Part shown: piece by piece, positions 22,922-31,907 of the stretch
Numbering within the stretch: the stretch's first letter is position 1
Layout: every line of letters starts with the position of its first letter
Assembly (NCBI RefSeq): GCF_003311645.1
Contig: NZ_QEST01000186.1
Span: forward strand, 1 to 64,000
DNA from: Streptomyces sp. PT12
GTDB lineage: Bacteria > Actinomycetota > Actinomycetes > Streptomycetales > Streptomycetaceae
Length of the DNA: 64,000 bases
Reading direction: 5' to 3'
Notes under the pieces: generated by a model
The model's database searches: none
What the model was told of the DNA's origin: nothing
Seen by the model: only the letters and a program-made list of their open reading frames with translations
Position numbers and translations under genes: made by a program

Positions 22922-25765
22922 TCACGCCTCGCACCGCCGCACGCCGAGGCGGTCGGGCAGGTCGGCGCGCCGGGAGACGCTGAGCTTGCGGTAGACGCGG
23001 GTGAGGTGCTGCTCGACGGTGCTGACGGTGATGTAGAGCTTTCCCGCGATCTGGCGGTTGGTGTGGCCAAGCGAGGCCAGCTCCGCCACCCGCAGCTCCG
23101 CGGCGCTCAGGACGGCGTCGGAGCCGCCCTCCCGCGCCCCGTCCTGGCCCACGTCTGCGCTCGCTCCCGGCTCCCCCGGCCGCTCCCGCCGATGCTCCTC
23201 CCGCCGCCCCGACGGGCCGTCGGCGTCGTCCCGTTGCGGCGGCGCCTGGCCCGTCGCGTACGAGGGCAGCAGCCGTCGGGCCAGCGGCTCGGCGCGGCAG
23301 CGCTCCGCGAGGTGCCAGGCCCGGCGCGCCGTGGTGCGTGCCAGGTGCTGCTCGCCGATGTGCTGGTAGGCGCAGCTGAGGTCGGCGAGGGCGCGCAACA
23401 GCTCGAAGTCGTGGCGCCAGTCGCGTTGCAGCTCGGTGGCCTCCCTCAGCAGGGACACGCGCCGGCGCGGCTCGACGGCGGCGGCCCGCACGCGCAGCGC
23501 GGCCGCGCGGACGCGGGGGTGGTACCCGGTCGGGCGCTCCAGCTGCTCGTCGAGGTGGCGCAGCGCCCCCGCCCGGTCACCGAGCCGCAGCAGCGCCTCG
23601 GCCACGCCCGTTCGCCAGGGGATCAGGACGGGCGCGTCCATGTCCCAACCGGCCATCCTGCGGCCGCAGATGAGGAAGTGGCGCAGCGCCGCCTGAGGGC
23701 GGCCGACCGCCAGGTTGTGGTGGCCCTGGGCCTCCAGGTAGTGCAGGCCGAACCGCGTGCCGAACATGGCCTCGGGCACCGAGCGTTCGAGGTGGGCCTC
23801 AGCCTCCTCGGGCGCGCCCCTCGCGGTGGCGGCGCCGATCAGGTTGGCCAGGGGCAGGCCCACCATCACGCCCCACGAGCGCGGCGGCACCTGGTCGAAC
23901 GCGGCGCGTGAGCTCTCCTCGGCCTGGAGGATCCGGCCGCCGCGCCGCGCGATCTCACCGCGGATGGCGTGGATCAGTCCCCGCCAGCCGCGCATCCCCC
24001 GGGACTCGGCCTCCTGGAGCAGCCGCGAGCACCAGCGTTCGGCGCGCATCGGCTGGTCCGCGTAGACCAGGTCGAGGATCGCGGCGCTCGGCGCGGCCAT
24101 CCACCAGTCGCCCATGCGGTAGTTCCGCAGGACGCTCTCCGCGTGGCGCACCAGGGCCCGCTCCGAGGCTCCCTTCGACGCGTCCGCGGGCGCCGAGCCA
24201 GGAGCCGGGCCCGAGGGCGCCGGGGAAACGGGCGGCACGGACAGCGCGGGTGGCGCGGGCTCGCCGATGACGCTGACATCGGCGCCGTGGGACAGCCTGC
24301 GCTCGAAGAGGGACTCGATGTCGCGGAAGAGGTCGGGGTAGGAGGCCCGCACCCAGCTCCGCAGGCCCGCGAGGTCGGTGGCGGCGTCCCCGTCCACGGG
24401 GAACTCCCCCGTGCCCTTGAGCACTTCGATGGCCTCCGCGGTGCGGCCGTACCACAGCTGGGCCTTGACGACCGTGAGCGCCTCGCGGTCGGGGAGGCCC
24501 TGCTCGCGCCAGATGTCGAGCAGCTCGGCGAGATAGGTGTGCGCGCGGGCCGGGCTGACCTGCCACTCGGCGCGCACCAGCATGCCGATGATCTCGGTGC
24601 GCTCGGGCCCTGGCGGGCTCTGGCTGTGCGCCAGCTCGAGGCAGCGCAGCGCGAACTTCCCGTCGTTGCGCCGCAGCGCCTCCCCCGCCACGTCGAGGAG
24701 CACGGAGATGCCCCAGGGCGCGTCGGCCCGGTCGGCGGCGACGAGGTGTTCGGCCACCCGGTCGGGCGCCCCGCCCTCGGCCTCGAGCAGCTCGGCCGCG
24801 GCGTAGTGCCAGGCGGGCAGCCGGTCGAACGCGGGGTCCTTGAGCACCGCGGCGCGCACCGCGGGGTGGCGGAAGCGCAACGACTGGAGGAAGCCACCGG
24901 AGTTGAGGATGCGCACCGCGCGGTGCAGCTCCACCAGGTCGGCGCCGAGTAGCCTGGCCAGCAGGTCCGCGGTGACGTCGTGGCCGAGCACCGCGATGCC
25001 GCGGGCCACGTCGAGGGCGGTGGCGCCGCTGCGGTGCAGGCAGGCCAGGGCGACATCGGTGAACGTCTCCCCCGCGACCGGGCGCGCGGTGAGCGAGCCG
25101 CTCTCGCCCGCGCCAAGCGACTCCTGGCGGAACGCGCGCAGGAGGAGGGGGTTACCGCCGGTCAGCGCGTGCCAGTCGCCGGCCCACCTGGCGGCACGCT
25201 CCGCGTCCACGTCCCTGGCCAGCAGCTGGGCCACCCCGTCGGCCGAGAGCGGGGCCAGGGTCATGCGGTGGCAGTGGGGGTTGCGCAGCAGCTCGGCGTG
25301 GAGCGCCGGAACGGTCGGCGTGGGGTGGTCGGCGTGCGTCATCAGGAGCATGACGCGCTCGGTGCGGATCCTGCGGATGAGCTGGAGGACGCCGTGGAGC
25401 GACGCGCTGTCGATGAAGTGCACGTCGTCGATCACCACGAGCAGCGGCAACCCTCCGGCGGCGTCGAGCAGCTGGCCGGAAATGGCGCGCGTCAGCCGGT
25501 AGGGATCGGCGGCCTCATCCCGGGTGATGTCAACGGAAAGTTGCCGGAGCACAGCAAGCGGTATATCCCGTTCCTCGGCGGAGCCAAAGGCATTGATCAC
25601 CCGTGCGCCCGATTCGGCCACCTTTCGCGAAAAGGCGACCGAGAGCTCCGTTTTTCCCGTCGCGACGGGCCCTGAAATTAAAACGACTCTTCCCGAGCCC
25701 GCGCCCGCCTCGCCGAGAAATTGATCCAGACTTCTCATCTCTTTGGTGCGCTCGACAAGCTCCAT
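22922..25765 (-). CDS. giant LuxR-family (LAL) transcriptional regulator
   Basis: About 947 residues. An N-terminal AAA/NB-ARC-type ATPase has Walker A GPVATGKTE (32-40) and Walker B LLVVIDDVHF. A long helical TPR-like middle follows. The C-terminal LuxR helix-turn-helix is LSAAELRVAELASLGHTNRQ onward, with STVEQHLTRVYRKL. Such LAL proteins activate secondary-metabolite or sugar genes. Residue 29 (LISGP) is encoded by TTA (25679-25681), so translation should need the bldA tRNA. ATG 25765 has AAGGGGGA 10 bases upstream; GTG 25771 is an alternative. It is probably the top regulator of the group reaching to panD. Confidence 0.9.
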   Translation of the reverse strand: MELVERTKEMRSLDQFLGEAGAGSGRVVLISGPVATGKTELSVAFSRKVAESGARVINAFGSAEERDIPLAVLRQLSVDITRDEAADPYRLTRAISGQLLDAAGGLPLLVVIDDVHFIDSASLHGVLQLIRRIRTERVMLLMTHADHPTPTVPALHAELLRNPHCHRMTLAPLSADGVAQLLARDVDAERAARWAGDWHALTGGNPLLLRAFRQESLGAGESGSLTARPVAGETFTDVALACLHRSGATALDVARGIAVLGHDVTADLLARLLGADLVELHRAVRILNSGGFLQSLRFRHPAVRAAVLKDPAFDRLPAWHYAAAELLEAEGGAPDRVAEHLVAADRADAPWGISVLLDVAGEALRRNDGKFALRCLELAHSQSPPGPERTEIIGMLVRAEWQVSPARAHTYLAELLDIWREQGLPDREALTVVKAQLWYGRTAEAIEVLKGTGEFPVDGDAATDLAGLRSWVRASYPDLFRDIESLFERRLSHGADVSVIGEPAPPALSVPPVSPAPSGPAPGSAPADASKGASERALVRHAESVLRNYRMGDWWMAAPSAAILDLVYADQPMRAERWCSRLLQEAESRGMRGWRGLIHAIRGEIARRGGRILQAEESSRAAFDQVPPRSWGVMVGLPLANLIGAATARGAPEEAEAHLERSVPEAMFGTRFGLHYLEAQGHHNLAVGRPQAALRHFLICGRRMAGWDMDAPVLIPWRTGVAEALLRLGDRAGALRHLDEQLERPTGYHPRVRAAALRVRAAAVEPRRRVSLLREATELQRDWRHDFELLRALADLSCAYQHIGEQHLARTTARRAWHLAERCRAEPLARRLLPSYATGQAPPQRDDADGPSGRREEHRRERPGEPGASADVGQDGAREGGSDAVLSAAELRVAELASLGHTNRQIAGKLYITVSTVEQHLTRVYRKLSVSRRADLPDRLGVRRCEA
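25679..25681 (-). promoter_or_regulatory. in-frame TTA codon (bldA control point)
   Basis: The codon for Leu29 of the LuxR-family regulator is TTA, read on the minus strand. TTA is the rarest codon in Streptomyces and depends on the developmentally timed bldA tRNA. Its place just before the Walker A loop means almost no functional protein can be made without it. The codon is in phase with the start at 25765. Confidence 0.85.
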
Positions 25766-26275
25766 TACCACTCATCCCCCTTGTGACTGATTGGTAACAT
25801 CACCCTTCAGCGGGCATGAGCGCGCACCTGGCCACGAGGTCCACCCATGGGCGGCCGAAGACGCCGGGGCAGGTCACTCATGGCGATCCCCCGAACACCC
25901 TCGCCGGACCCGGCGTTCCTCACCCCGTAAGCCATAAGAGCTTCACAGGAGATACACGCCCGTTTCACCAGCGTCTACTGCACTTCAGTTGTTTAACTTT
26001 CGAATTCAGCTTCGAGTGTCGACATTTCGGCCCCGGGGCCTAAGGTCCGACTAGTATGCACCACCGGTGTGACGCATGGATGACGGGGGGAAGTAATCCA
26101 CCCCGCGGGGTGGAAGCCCAGGACAGGCAAGCGGTCAACGCCCCCGCGTTCGCAGTCGCGACCCCGGGCGCCCTTCCGTGCGAGCCGCCTCCCGCGGCCC
26201 GCCATGCGATCTCGGCCACCCGGCGCGCTCGGCTGTGGCATCCTCAGGGGCACTTCCCAGGACGGAGGTTGCCCC
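25766..26275. other. divergent control region with an 18-bp palindrome
   Basis: A 510-bp gap between the LuxR regulator and the TetR gene. Around 25960-26035 it is distinctly A/T-richer than its surroundings (AGTTGTTTAACTTTCGAATT) and probably holds the LuxR-gene promoter. TCCACCCCGCGGGGTGGA at 26097-26114 is a perfect 18-bp palindrome of the size bound by TetR-family dimers. No small gene is convincing. Confidence 0.45.
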
Positions 26276-26878
26276 GTGAGCGCACCGCACCGGTTGCGCG
26301 CGGACGCCGCGCGCAACCGCGCGAACATCCTGCGCGCGGCGCGTTCGCTGCTCGCCGCGCACGGCGAGGCCGTCGGCATCGACGAGATCGCGCGCGAGGC
26401 CGGGGTGGCGGTCGGCACGCTGTACCGGCACTTCCCCACCAAGGCCGATCTCGTCCGGGCGATCGTCGCCGACCTCGTGCAACGGATCCTCATGGACCTC
26501 GACGAGGCGGTCGCCCGCATCGATGCGGGCTGCGGCGCGTTCGCCGAGCTCACCGTGCTCACCGAGCGGATCAGCGAGGCGGCGGGCGTCGACCGCACCA
26601 TCAAGGCGGCCGTGGGCAACCTCGGCGGCATCGAGGCCGAGCCCCGGCTCGCGGAGAAGAGCGGGGCCGTGCTCGCACGGATCGTGGCGGCGGGCCACGC
26701 AGAGGGTTCGCTGCACCCGGACGTGACCGCCGCCGACCTCATGCTGGCGATGACCAACCTGCCGGGCGACGACCTGCCCCCGACCGCGCGGCGCCGCTGG
26801 GTGCAGCTGATCCTGCGCGGGCTGGCCGCCGATCCCGCGGGCGTCGGGCCCGCCGTGCGACGCCGAGCACTCGGCTGA
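26276..26878 (+). CDS. TetR-family transcriptional regulator
   Basis: A 200-residue one-component repressor. The helix-turn-helix spans about 10-55: RADAARNRANILRAARSLLA, then IDEIAREAGVAVGTLYRHF and PTKADLVRAI. The C-terminal ligand domain has no recognisable specificity; its form resembles the common SCO-type regulators of unknown ligand. GTG 26276 follows GGAGG at seven bases. A palindrome 160 bp upstream could be its operator. The gene runs into a strong terminator shared with hflX. Confidence 0.88.
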   Translation: MSAPHRLRADAARNRANILRAARSLLAAHGEAVGIDEIAREAGVAVGTLYRHFPTKADLVRAIVADLVQRILMDLDEAVARIDAGCGAFAELTVLTERISEAAGVDRTIKAAVGNLGGIEAEPRLAEKSGAVLARIVAAGHAEGSLHPDVTAADLMLAMTNLPGDDLPPTARRRWVQLILRGLAADPAGVGPAVRRRALG

Positions 26879-26913
26879 GCGGCCAAGGGGAACGCCGGGC
26901 CACAGGGACGCCG

Positions 26914-26949
26914 AAGGGGCCGCCCTCCCGCGACGGAGGGCGGCCCCTT
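26914..26949. terminator. bidirectional hairpin terminator
   Basis: A perfect 15-bp stem, AAGGGGCCGCCCTCC (26914-26928) and GGAGGGCGGCCCCTT (26935-26949), with a six-base loop, between the convergent TetR gene and hflX. The A/T ends give short U-runs in both directions. Confidence 0.88.
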
Positions 26950-26968
26950 TAGGCGCGTGGCGCGTCGG

Positions 26969-28450
26969 TCAGCCGCTGACGGCCGGGGTGTACGGCTCGA
27001 GCAGCGCGGCCAGCTCCTCGTGCACCCTGGCGGTGAGCAGCGTGCCCTCGCCGGTGTGCTCCTCGGCCAGCACCTCGCCCTCCGCGTGCACCCGGGACAC
27101 CAGGCCGCCCTCGGTGTAGGGCACCAGGGCCTCCAGCTCCACCGCGGGGCGCGGCAGCTCGGTGTCGATCCACTCGAGCAGCTGCTCGACGCCGAGCCCG
27201 GTGCGCGCCGAGACGGCGATCGCCCGCTTCTCCGCCCGCAGCAGCCGCTGCAACGCCAACTCGTCCGCGGCGTCCGCCTTGTTGATGACGACGATCTCGG
27301 GGATGTCGTGCCCGCCGACATCCCTGATGACCTCGCGGACCGTGGCCAGCTGCTCCTCGGGCGCCGGGTGGGCGCCGTCCACCACGTGCAGGATCAGGTC
27401 GGCCTCGCCGACCTCCTCCATCGTGGAGCGGAACGCCTCCACCAGGTCGTGCGGCAGGTGCCGCACGAAGCCGACCGTGTCGGCCAGCGTGAACGTGCGC
27501 CCGCTGGGCGTGGTGGCCCTGCGCACGGTCGGGTCCAGGGTGGCGAACAGGGCGTTCTCCACTAGGACTCCGGCGCCGGTCAGCTGGTTGAGCAGCGAGG
27601 ACTTCCCGGCGTTGGTGTATCCGGCGATGGCGACGGACGGCACTCTGTTCCGGTGGCGCTCCTGCCGCTTGAGCTCGCGGCCGTGCTTCATGTCCGCGAT
27701 CTCCCGGCGCATCTTCGCCATCTTCTCGCGGATCCGCCGCCGGTCGGTCTCGATCTTGGTCTCACCGGGGCCGCGCGTGGCCATCCCGCCGCCGCTCGAC
27801 GAGCCACCGCCGCCCATCTGGCGCGAGAGCGACTGGCCCCAGCCGCGCAGCCTGGGCAGCATGTACTGCATCTGAGCCAGCGAGACCTGGGCCTTGCCCT
27901 CGCGGGACTTGGCGTGCTGGGCGAAGATGTCGAGGATCAGCGCGGTCCTGTCGACCACCTTCACCTTGACGACGTCCTCCAGGTGGATCAGCTGGCCCGG
28001 GCTCAGCTCGCCGTCGCACACGACGGTGTCGGCGCCGGTCTCCACCACGAGGTCGCGCAGCTCCTGCGCCTTGCCCGAGCCGATGTAGGTGGCCGGGTCC
28101 GGCTTGTCGCGGCGCTGGATCACGCCGTCGAGCACCAGGGCGCCCGCGGTCTCGGACAGCGCGGCCAGCTCGGCGAGGGACAGCTCGGCGTCACGCGCGG
28201 TGCCCGAGGTCCACACGCCGACCAGCACGACGCGCTCAAGGCGCAGCTGCCGGTACTCGACCTCGGTGACGTCCTCGAGCTCGGTCGAGAGCCCAAGGAC
28301 GCGGCGCAGCGCGGCGCGGTCGTCGCGGTCAAACTGGCCGCCGTCCACGTGGTCGAACTCGCCCCGGGCGACGTCCTCATCCATCAGGGCGTCGGCCCGG
28401 CGTCCGGTGGTGCGGGGCTGGTGGTCCTGAGGAAGGGAAGAGAAGGTCAA
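26969..28450 (-). CDS. hflX: ribosome-associated GTPase HflX
   Basis: A 493-residue GTPase that splits or rescues ribosomes. The N-terminal HflX domain includes YIGSGKAQELRDLV and QVSLAQMQYMLPRLRGWG. A glycine/serine linker (MGGGGSSSGGG, 212-222) precedes RGPGETKIETDRR. The G domain has G1 GYTNAGKS (277-284), DTVGFVRHLPH (G3) and NKAD (G4). TTG 28450 is chosen because a CTAAGGA lies eight bases before it; no ATG lies nearby. A 13-bp inverted repeat lies in the 211 bp between it and rshA upstream. Confidence 0.93.
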   Translation of the reverse strand: MTFSSLPQDHQPRTTGRRADALMDEDVARGEFDHVDGGQFDRDDRAALRRVLGLSTELEDVTEVEYRQLRLERVVLVGVWTSGTARDAELSLAELAALSETAGALVLDGVIQRRDKPDPATYIGSGKAQELRDLVVETGADTVVCDGELSPGQLIHLEDVVKVKVVDRTALILDIFAQHAKSREGKAQVSLAQMQYMLPRLRGWGQSLSRQMGGGGSSSGGGMATRGPGETKIETDRRRIREKMAKMRREIADMKHGRELKRQERHRNRVPSVAIAGYTNAGKSSLLNQLTGAGVLVENALFATLDPTVRRATTPSGRTFTLADTVGFVRHLPHDLVEAFRSTMEEVGEADLILHVVDGAHPAPEEQLATVREVIRDVGGHDIPEIVVINKADAADELALQRLLRAEKRAIAVSARTGLGVEQLLEWIDTELPRPAVELEALVPYTEGGLVSRVHAEGEVLAEEHTGEGTLLTARVHEELAALLEPYTPAVSG

Positions 28451-28556
28451 TGCAGTCCTTAGAGTCGGGGAACGCGGCTGAGCCGAACGGCCTCCGCGGG
28501 TGCGGCACATCGAGAGTGAACCGTCACGCCCCTCAACGTCCGGGCGGTCCGGAACA

Positions 28557-28631
28557 TTCCCGGCCGCGCATGGCCATGGTGGCACGGCGACCGCCCGCCG
28601 TCACCCCGATAAGCGGTGGCGCGGCCGGGAA
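28557..28631. repeat. 13-bp inverted repeat between rshA and hflX
   Basis: TTCCCGGCCGCGC (28557-28569) and GCGCGGCCGGGAA (28619-28631) are exact complements separated by 49 nt. Positioned after the rshA stop and before hflX, the pair could terminate rshA transcription or structure the hflX leader. Confidence 0.6.
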
Positions 28632-28661
28632 GGGCGGGGGCGCGGAGCGCGGACGCGGGGC

Positions 28662-30791
28662 TCAGGGCTGAAGGCGCGCGGCGCGCGTCACGTCGTACAC
28701 GCCGGGCACGCGGCGCATCGCGCGCATCAGGCGCGGCAACCCTGAGGAGTCGGGCAGTCGCAGCGTGTAGGTGTGCCGCACGCGGTGCTCGCGCGGCGGC
28801 TCGACCTCGGCGGCGAGCACGGCGGCGCCATGGGCGGCCAGCGCCTCGGTGAGGTCGGCGAGCAGCTCGGGGCGACCCAGGGCCTCGGCGTGCAGGGTGA
28901 CACGGCAGCCGATGGACTCGGAGCGCCAGGTCACCGGGAGGGGATGGCGCCCCGCCGCGGTCATCCTGACCGCGGTCGGACAGTCCTCGCGATGCACGGT
29001 GACGGCGCCGCCACGCACGGTGAAGCCGCGCACTCCGTCGGGCGGCACGGGCGTACAGCAGCGGGCCAGGCGCACGGGGGCGCCCGGCACATCCGCCACG
29101 ATCGCGGCGGCCCGGTCGGCGGGGTCGGCGGCGGCGCGGCGCGCCGCGGGGGCCGAGGCGCCCGCGGCCTGCCCGAGGTGCGGCGCGGGATCGGGCCCCG
29201 CATCGGCCCCGGCGGCCTCGCGGCTGTCGAGCCACCGCAGGATCGGGATCCTGGCGGCGGGGGTGGTGGCGTACGCGAGCCACTCGGGCGAGGGGCCCGA
29301 GCTGCCGTCGGGGGCGAGCAGCAGGTGCACGGTGTCGCCGTCGTGCAGGACGGTGCGGAGCGTGGCCAGCCGTCCGTTGACCCGCACGCCGAGGCACGCG
29401 TGGGCGGCGTCGCCGTGGCGGGCGTAGGCGGCGTCGACGCACGTCGCGCCGACGGGGAGCTGGAGCGGGCCCGAGCCCGGCTCCTCGCCGAAGACGGTGA
29501 TCTCGCGGTCCTTGGCCAGCTCGTCGCGGAGCGCGGTCCAGAACGTGTCGGGGTCGGGCATCTGCCGCTGCCAGTCGAGCAGCCGGGAGAGCCAGCCGGG
29601 GCGCGTGGGGTCGACCCGCTCCTCGTCGGCCCCCGCGTCGCCCTCGCCCGCGCGGTGCGGGTCGCCCAGGGCGATCACGCCCGCCTCGGCGACGCGGTGC
29701 ATCGCGTGGGTGCGCAGCAGCACCTCGGCGATGCGCCCGCCGCCGAACGCGAACGCGGTGTGCAGCGACTGGTACAGGTTGAACTTGGGGACGGCGATGA
29801 AGTCCTTGAACTCCGAGACCACCGGCGTGAAGCACGTGTGCAGCTCGCCGAGCGCGGCGTAGCAGTCGGCGTTCTCCCCGACGAGGATGAGCAGGCGCCC
29901 GTAGTCGTAGGGCCCGGGCTCGCCCCGTTTGAGCCTGACCCGGTGGACGGAGAGCACATGGCGGGGGCGGGTGACGACCCGGGCGGCGATCCCGGCCTCG
30001 CGCAGCACCTCGCGGACGGCGTCGGCCGCCTCGGCCAGCGGGTCGGGGCCCGCGGAGTGACGGCGGATCAGCTCCTGGGCGCGCGCGTGCTCCTCGGGGT
30101 GGAGGATGGCGAAGACCAGGTCCTCCAGCTCGCTCTTGACGGCCTGTACGCCGAGCCGCTCGGCCAGCGGGATCAGCACGTCGCGCGTGACGCGGGCGAT
30201 CCGGGCCTGCTTCTCGGGGCGCATGACGCCGAGCGTCCGCATGTTGTGCAGGCGGTCGGCGAGCTTGATCGACATCACGCGCACGTCGCTGCCGGTGGCG
30301 ACCAGCATCTTGCGAAACGTCTCGGGCTCGGCCGCCGCGCCGTACTCCACCTTCTCCAGCTTGGTGACGCCGTCCACCAGGTGGCCGACCTCGTCGCCGA
30401 AGTCCGCGCGGACCTGGTCGAGCGTCACCTCGGTGTCCTCGACGGTGTCGTGCAGCAGCGAGGCGGTGAGCGTCGTCGTCTCCGCGCCGAGCTCGGCCAG
30501 GATCAGGGTGACGGCGAGCGGGTGCGTGATGTAGGGCTCGCCGCTCTTGCGGAACTGGCCGCGGTGCGCCGACTCGGCCAGCAGATAGGCGCGGCGCAGG
30601 GTGTCCAGGTCGGCGCGGGGGTGGTGGCGGCGGTGGGCCTGCGCGACGTGCTCGATGGCGTCGGGAAGCCGGTGGCGCACGGTGGAGCGGATGACGGCGG
30701 CGCGGCCGAGCTGACGCAGCCTCAGCACGTCTCTTCGGTGGCCCCGGCGTTCACGGGCGGCGTCGCCCGGCGTGGTCGCTCCTGCGCTCAT
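28662..30791 (-). CDS. rshA: RelA/SpoT-homologue RshA-type protein with HD domain
   Basis: A 709-residue member of the (p)ppGpp synthetase/hydrolase superfamily. The N-terminal HD hydrolase site is intact: AHRGQFRKSGEPYITHP (75-91), LLHDTVEDT (112-120) and KLADRLHNMRTL. The synthetase region is divergent though PKFNLYQSLHTAFAFGGG remains. TGS (TVFGEEPGSGPLQLPVGATC) and a C-terminal ACT-like region follow. This matches the second, non-ribosomal RSH of Streptomyces described as RshA, distinct from the main relA. It is likely to hydrolyse alarmones more than make them. ATG 30791 is clear. Gene order dapF-rshA-hflX matches S. coelicolor. Confidence 0.88.
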   Translation of the reverse strand: MSAGATTPGDAARERRGHRRDVLRLRQLGRAAVIRSTVRHRLPDAIEHVAQAHRRHHPRADLDTLRRAYLLAESAHRGQFRKSGEPYITHPLAVTLILAELGAETTTLTASLLHDTVEDTEVTLDQVRADFGDEVGHLVDGVTKLEKVEYGAAAEPETFRKMLVATGSDVRVMSIKLADRLHNMRTLGVMRPEKQARIARVTRDVLIPLAERLGVQAVKSELEDLVFAILHPEEHARAQELIRRHSAGPDPLAEAADAVREVLREAGIAARVVTRPRHVLSVHRVRLKRGEPGPYDYGRLLILVGENADCYAALGELHTCFTPVVSEFKDFIAVPKFNLYQSLHTAFAFGGGRIAEVLLRTHAMHRVAEAGVIALGDPHRAGEGDAGADEERVDPTRPGWLSRLLDWQRQMPDPDTFWTALRDELAKDREITVFGEEPGSGPLQLPVGATCVDAAYARHGDAAHACLGVRVNGRLATLRTVLHDGDTVHLLLAPDGSSGPSPEWLAYATTPAARIPILRWLDSREAAGADAGPDPAPHLGQAAGASAPAARRAAADPADRAAAIVADVPGAPVRLARCCTPVPPDGVRGFTVRGGAVTVHREDCPTAVRMTAAGRHPLPVTWRSESIGCRVTLHAEALGRPELLADLTEALAAHGAAVLAAEVEPPREHRVRHTYTLRLPDSSGLPRLMRAMRRVPGVYDVTRAARLQP

Positions 30792-30974
30792 GGGGTGGGC
30801 ACCTCCCGCGGTCCTGTGACCGGTCCGCGGCCGAGCTCGACCGACCTGGGGTCGATCGGCGTGGAGTCTTCCCGCGTAGTCCCGCAGCGGCGCCGGTGCT
30901 TGATGCTACCGAGCCCACCACGCCCCGCCCGCCGACGTCCGCCCCTATCGTGGTGGATCACCCATTCGAGTGAC

Positions 30975-31907
30975 TTATGTTCTGGGAAACGTGGCTGAAA
31001 TGTGAGCCTGATGGGGCCAGGATCGATACAACCACTCGGCGTCCAGGGCCCCTTCGGCCACGATCACCGCGGGCCCCTTCATGGAGACCTCGCCCGACGC
31101 CTCCTCGGTGACCACCAGCCGACCCCCCGGGACATCCACCGTGTAGGTGACCGCGCGCCCGTCGGCCGCCGGGTCGAGCCCGTCGCGCCGGGCCGCGGCG
31201 ACCATGGCCGCGCACGCGCCCGTGCCGCACGAGCGGGTCTCGCCCGAGCCGCGCTCGTGCACCCGCAGGGCCACATGGCGCGGCCCTCGGTCCACCACGA
31301 ACTCGACGTTCACCCCGCGCGGGTACGCCGAGGCGGGGTCGACCGCGGGGGCCTCGCGCAGGGGGCCCGCGTCCGCGAGCGAGGCGACGAACGCCACGGC
31401 GTGGGGGTTCCCCATGTCGACGTGGCGCGCGGGCCAGCTGCGCTCCCCCACCGTGACGGTGACCGACGGGTCCCGGCCCGCGGGGAGCGCGGCCGCGCCC
31501 ATCGCCACGGTGATGTCCCCGTCGTCCTCAAAACGCACCCGGCGCACGCCAGCGCGCGTGGCGATGGGCAGGTCCCCGCCCTCGCCCTTGGCGAGCCCGG
31601 CGCGCTGGAGGTAGCGCGCGAAGACCCGCACGCCGTTCCCGCACATCTCGGCGAGGCTGCCGTCGGCGTTCCGGTAGTCCATGAACCACTCGGCCTCGCC
31701 GGTGGCGCGCACGACGCGCAGCAGGCCGTCGGCCCCTATCCCCGCGCGCCGGTCGCACAGGCGTGCCACGGCGGCGGGCGAGAGGTCGAGCCGGTCGTCC
31801 GGGTCGGGAATGATCACGAAGTCGTTCTCCGTGCCGTGTCCCTTGAGGAACGGCACGGGCTGCTGTGCGGTGCCCACCTGCCCGAGCGTAACGCGTGGTG
31901 ACGACAC
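30975..31907 (-). CDS. dapF: diaminopimelate epimerase
   Basis: A 310-residue enzyme converting LL- to meso-diaminopimelate for lysine and peptidoglycan. The catalytic cysteine pair is Cys89 (EMCGNGVRVFARY) and Cys227 (RSCGTGACAAMV); HGTENDFV and MGNPHAV line the pocket. The GTG at 31907 abuts the stop of the upstream membrane-protein gene (TGAGTG), which suggests coupling. A GTG at 31877 would give a length closer to other Streptomyces enzymes. Since Streptomyces walls carry LL-DAP, the enzyme is needed mainly for lysine. Confidence 0.95.
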   Translation of the reverse strand: MSSPRVTLGQVGTAQQPVPFLKGHGTENDFVIIPDPDDRLDLSPAAVARLCDRRAGIGADGLLRVVRATGEAEWFMDYRNADGSLAEMCGNGVRVFARYLQRAGLAKGEGGDLPIATRAGVRRVRFEDDGDITVAMGAAALPAGRDPSVTVTVGERSWPARHVDMGNPHAVAFVASLADAGPLREAPAVDPASAYPRGVNVEFVVDRGPRHVALRVHERGSGETRSCGTGACAAMVAAARRDGLDPAADGRAVTYTVDVPGGRLVVTEEASGEVSMKGPAVIVAEGALDAEWLYRSWPHQAHISATFPRT

